From NCBI GenBank assembly GCA_021731025.1, contig JAKFYD010000041.1, positions 18,838-82,837 on the forward strand: a DNA stretch of 64,000 bases, given 5' to 3'. Shown here piece after piece: positions 61,535 through 64,000 of the stretch. Every line of letters begins with the position of its first letter. Positions within the stretch are counted from its first letter, which is position 1. The position numbers and the translations under genes are program-made. Below the pieces are notes generated by a model. The model worked only from the letters and a program-made list of their open reading frames with translations, ran no database searches and had not been told where the DNA came from. Source of the DNA: Pseudobdellovibrionaceae bacterium. GTDB lineage: Bacteria > Bdellovibrionota > Bdellovibrionia > Bdellovibrionales > Bdellovibrionaceae.

Positions 61535-62029
61535 ATGGCAAATAATGAAAACACAACAATAGCAAAACCAGGACAGTACTTAACATTTATTCTCAAGGCC
61601 CAGCCTTACGGCGTACCGATTGGCGCGGTTCGAGAAATCAATCGCATCGGTGAAATTACGACCGTGCCCAAGGCACCACATTATGTGTCAGGCGTGATGA
61701 ATTTGCGGGGTAAGGTTATTCCCGTCGTCAACCTGCGCACAAGATTGGCCTTTGAGCCCGCTGAATACACCAAGGAAACCTGTATCATCGTCATCGAAAC
61801 CCCATCAGGACAAGTGGGAATGATCGTCGATGCCGTGAATGGCGTGGTCGATCTCGTCGATGCCAACATCGAACCCCCGCCCCATCTCGACAATAGCAAT
61901 TATAATGAATACGTCATGGGCATGGGAAAACTCGATGGACAAATCCTAATCCTTATCGACATCGTGCGAACAATGACCAGCGCCGCCGAAGTCCCAGTCC
62001 CCACCGAAGAAGAAAAACTAGCAGCTTAA
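61535..62029 (+). CDS. cheW: Chemotaxis coupling protein CheW
   Basis: A 164-residue CheW-type adaptor linking receptors to CheA: FILKAQPYGVPIGAVREINR, then VSGVMNLRGKVIPVVNLRTR and IVIETPSGQVGMIVDAVNGV. The C-terminal VMGMGKLDGQILILIDIVR completes the family core. It stands alone, not in a chemotaxis operon, and is followed by a strong terminator. A FliA-like -10 lies directly in front of it, which fits flagellar regulation. Confidence 0.95.
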   Translation: MANNENTTIAKPGQYLTFILKAQPYGVPIGAVREINRIGEITTVPKAPHYVSGVMNLRGKVIPVVNLRTRLAFEPAEYTKETCIIVIETPSGQVGMIVDAVNGVVDLVDANIEPPPHLDNSNYNEYVMGMGKLDGQILILIDIVRTMTSAAEVPVPTEEEKLAA

Positions 62030-62050
62030 TTTAAATTTTTTTTAGTTAAA

Positions 62051-62087
62051 AAAGGAAGAAGCGAAGCGCTCTTCCTTTTTGTTTTTT
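62051..62087 (+). terminator. Intrinsic terminator of cheW
   Basis: Stem GGAAG(A)AGCG / CGCTCTTCC with an AAG loop and one bulged A is followed by TTTTTGTTTTTT. It starts 22 bases after the cheW stop. Confidence 0.9.
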
Positions 62088-62123
62088 GTCCCTGTTTTCC
62101 CTACCGAGAACTAAGATTGGCAG

Positions 62124-62221
62124 AAAGCTTAAAGATCAAGGCCGCACGACCGAGGCGACTGAGGCGCCCTCCTGGGCGTCGCAGGGAGACCGAGGGAGGA
62201 GAACGCGGAGCTTTAAGCTTT
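62124..62221. repeat. Structured element bounded by an 11-bp inverted repeat
   Basis: Arms AAAGCTTAAAG (62124-62134) and CTTTAAGCTTT (62211-62221) are perfectly complementary and enclose a GC-rich 76-base core with further pairing (GCGCCC / GGGCG around TCCT) and repeated CGAGG. GC content is clearly higher than the flanks. It could be a structured RNA, a small mobile remnant, or a protein-binding element between cheW and actF. Confidence 0.6.
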
Positions 62222-62238
62222 ATGACGATCGCGTAGAA

Positions 62239-63444
62239 TCAATAGGTGACGTGGTGGTTGAGGGCTTCGCCTATCCTTGGATCCCTTAATGCCACTAAGC
62301 TGTTCTTCTTAAAAAAGTTAAACAACATCAGCATAAACAAACCGGCAAAGCCTAAAAAGATCCCAATCTCCCAAAAGCCAAAAACAAAATGGCCGTCGTT
62401 GAAATTGGGATAAACCATCCAGTAAATATCTACGTATTGCATAAGTAAAATTAAACTTGAAACCAAAATAACATGATTGTCATTTCGCTTAAGACCCATT
62501 GGAAGTAAGGCCATAAAAGGAACAATAAAACGGAAGATCAAGAGCAAGATCGAAATCCCTAACCAGCCGTTTTGTGATCTCATAATGTAATATTCAGTTT
62601 CTTCGGGAATGTTTGCGTACCAAATTAACATGAACTGCGAAAAGGCGATGTAAGCCCAAAAAACGGTGAAGCCTTTTATGAATTTCACCACGTCATGTTG
62701 ATGTTCGTGAGTGATGTACCCAGAAACAAAACCTCCACGACGCAAAAAGATCATCAAGATGGCTAAAGCAGCCAAAGAGGCTTGGAATAAACCTGAAAAA
62801 CAATAAATTCCAAAAATAGTGCTGTACCAAGTTGGCAATAAAGACATCAGCAAATCCACACTGAACAGGGAAAAGCTAATTGCAAAGAACAAAACAAAAG
62901 CGATCGAATAACTGACATTTTTATGAGTGAGCTGATCGTCACCATTTTGATCTTGTTTTAAAGAATTTCCGACAATCATGTAACGAAAGAAAAACCAACC
63001 CGCGCAAAAGATCACTAATCTCAAAATGAAAAATCCTGTATTCAAGTAAGGAGTTTTCGCTTGGATCAAAGGATTGTTCGCAATAACATCAGGATCCATC
63101 CATGGGAAAAGATATTTAAATCCCGCGACTAAAATTAAACCGCCCACAAGGATTGCAGGCATAAAAGCTGTCATGGCTTCGGCAATCCGGCGAATTGAAA
63201 CCGACCAACCTGCTTTCGTTAAGTTGTTGAGTGCGGCCCAAAATAATCCGCCTAAAGCCAAGCAAGAAAAGTAAAAGAAAGCGACCAGGTAAGAACTCCA
63301 CAACCGATCTTGCCTTTGAGTCACAAAAGCTAAAATCATTGTTAATACGCCGATACCCAGAAAAGCGTAGATTAAAATTTGTAAAGTTTTTGAAACTTCA
63401 AATTTTTTAAGTTCAATTTTGTGTTGGTGATTTGCTGTTGCCAT
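62239..63444 (-). CDS. actF: Alternative complex III subunit ActF (quinol:cytochrome c oxidoreductase)
   Basis: A 401-residue polytopic membrane protein with roughly ten helices of the NrfD-like quinone-binding type, e.g. ILIYAFLGIGVLTMILAF, FFYFSCLALGGLFWAAL and GFFILRLVIFCAGWFFFRY. Alternative complex III replaces cytochrome bc1 in passing electrons from quinol to cytochrome c. It lies 28 bases downstream of actE on the same strand, in the usual ActE-ActF order. The start codon has weak ribosome context. Confidence 0.9.
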   Translation of the reverse strand: MATANHQHKIELKKFEVSKTLQILIYAFLGIGVLTMILAFVTQRQDRLWSSYLVAFFYFSCLALGGLFWAALNNLTKAGWSVSIRRIAEAMTAFMPAILVGGLILVAGFKYLFPWMDPDVIANNPLIQAKTPYLNTGFFILRLVIFCAGWFFFRYMIVGNSLKQDQNGDDQLTHKNVSYSIAFVLFFAISFSLFSVDLLMSLLPTWYSTIFGIYCFSGLFQASLAALAILMIFLRRGGFVSGYITHEHQHDVVKFIKGFTVFWAYIAFSQFMLIWYANIPEETEYYIMRSQNGWLGISILLLIFRFIVPFMALLPMGLKRNDNHVILVSSLILLMQYVDIYWMVYPNFNDGHFVFGFWEIGIFLGFAGLFMLMLFNFFKKNSLVALRDPRIGEALNHHVTY

Positions 63445-63472
63445 CGGGCCTACTCACTTTCGTTGACTAACT

Positions 63473-64000
63473 TTATTTTTGAAGATGTCGGATGTAATTG
63501 ACCACTTGCCAGCGATATTTTTGTGGAATGTGGGAAGCGTAAGGTCCCATCAAGCCCTGACCCATAGTGATTGTGTGATAAATTTGGGCGTCATTCCAGT
63601 TGCGCACTTTGTCCAAAAGTAATGATGGTGGTTTCAAAGCCATGAAAGTGCTCACCGAAGATTTTTCGCCACCCTCGCCTTTAGCTCCATGACAAACAGT
63701 GCAGTTAATTTCGTAGTAGCGTTGACCCGTCATCAAAACATCTTGAGCAAAATTTTGCGCCAATGGATTTTTCAAATTTTTAGAGGCTTCATCAATGTTC
63801 GTGGGATATTTGTAATTTTCAAAACCTATGGGGTTAGTGTGCTCTGGCGGAACTCGCGAACTGATGTGGTTCGGTGAGCTCTCGTCATACTCTTGAGGTT
63901 TAACAGAGGCTGTACTCATCATGTCTTGGATCAACTCAACGTTGGGTTGAGATTTATCCATGTTACAAGAAAACAGCACTGACGAAATTAAAGCTATAGA
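63473..64000 (-). CDS. actE: Alternative complex III cytochrome c subunit ActE (5' end cut by window)
   Basis: A mono-haem c-type cytochrome with CTVCHG (haem-binding CxxCH) and a later Met in TITMGQGLMGPY as likely axial ligand. The frame continues upstream of the internal ATG (63961) to the window edge and shows a lipobox (SVLFSC), so the protein is probably a lipoprotein whose start lies outside the window. C-terminal YRWQVVNYIRHLQK matches the ActE end. Haem is presumed attached in the periplasm. Confidence 0.9.
   Translation of the reverse strand, partial: SIALISSVLFSCNMDKSQPNVELIQDMMSTASVKPQEYDESSPNHISSRVPPEHTNPIGFENYKYPTNIDEASKNLKNPLAQNFAQDVLMTGQRYYEINCTVCHGAKGEGGEKSSVSTFMALKPPSLLLDKVRNWNDAQIYHTITMGQGLMGPYASHIPQKYRWQVVNYIRHLQK

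Noticed and set aside
62086..62289. Plus-strand open frame of 67 codons between cheW and actF
   Set aside because: It runs through the inverted-repeat element and its flanks and has no ribosome site.
1..64000. CRISPR arrays, IS elements, rRNA genes and replication origins
   Set aside because: I looked for regularly spaced repeats, transposases with inverted ends, rRNA-like sequence and DnaA-box clusters and saw none I could support.

Overview
The window looks like chromosome from a member of the Bdellovibrionota (Bdellovibrio / Pseudobdellovibrio group). By eye the DNA is moderately AT-rich (base composition not computed) and coding-dense. The lineage call rests on the combination of a complete moxR/bat locus, SpoVG in a Gram-negative setting, alternative complex III genes (actE, actF), many small exported proteins, lipoproteins with an F-Q-N-C lipobox, and a free-standing c-di-GMP-I riboswitch RNA resembling the merRNA described in attack-phase Bdellovibrio. 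The species is not identifiable from sequence alone, and predation is an inference.

Layout. 1-2.6 kb: end of an Fe(III)-type ABC importer followed by a TetR gene that has lost its DNA-binding domain. 2.6-5.35 kb: small exported proteins, a phospholipase-A2-fold protein, a 42-bp perfect palindrome, and the riboswitch RNA with its own promoter and terminator. 5.4-16.8 kb (minus strand): moxR, DUF58, a membrane protein, batA, batB, batC and batD, followed by two lytic transglycosylases (slt, mltD). 17-22.8 kb (plus): an M48-like protein with an altered active site, DUF1844, a Do-type protease, spoVG and a giant AsmA-like protein. 22.96 kb: tRNA-Gln(UUG), followed by three 11-bp direct repeats.

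23-33.4 kb is accessory. It holds an exported protein with two nucleotidyltransferase-like domains, a SWIM/J-domain fusion, an exported 2H phosphoesterase, a beta-barrel protein, a rhomboid fragment meeting a frameshifted gene, an ankyrin protein, a large lipoprotein and a stress/BON pair. 33.4-42.2 kb: a four-PAS hybrid kinase, a methyltransferase stub, then the mutagenesis cassette imuA-imuB-dnaE2 with a divergent SRAP gene. 42.3-51 kb: an ankyrin paralogue, three two-component genes, a receiver/CheX-like protein, and FN3 lipoproteins, one fused to an MsrB domain that lacks its catalytic Cys.

51-64 kb is mostly housekeeping: dbpA, an AlkC-type glycosylase, a persulfide-dioxygenase-like enzyme, a hotdog thioesterase, an RND pump subunit, an exported HNH nuclease, infC (ATT start) and thrS, cheW with a sigma-28-like promoter, a structured inverted-repeat element, and actF-actE running off the right edge.

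Themes: cell-wall remodelling (moxR/bat plus transglycosylases), c-di-GMP and two-component signalling, SOS-type translesion repair, and exported enzymes with possible roles against prey nucleic acids and lipids. Several are pseudoenzymes with intact folds but missing catalytic residues, and several genes are truncated or interrupted, which suggests ongoing gene turnover in the accessory stretches.
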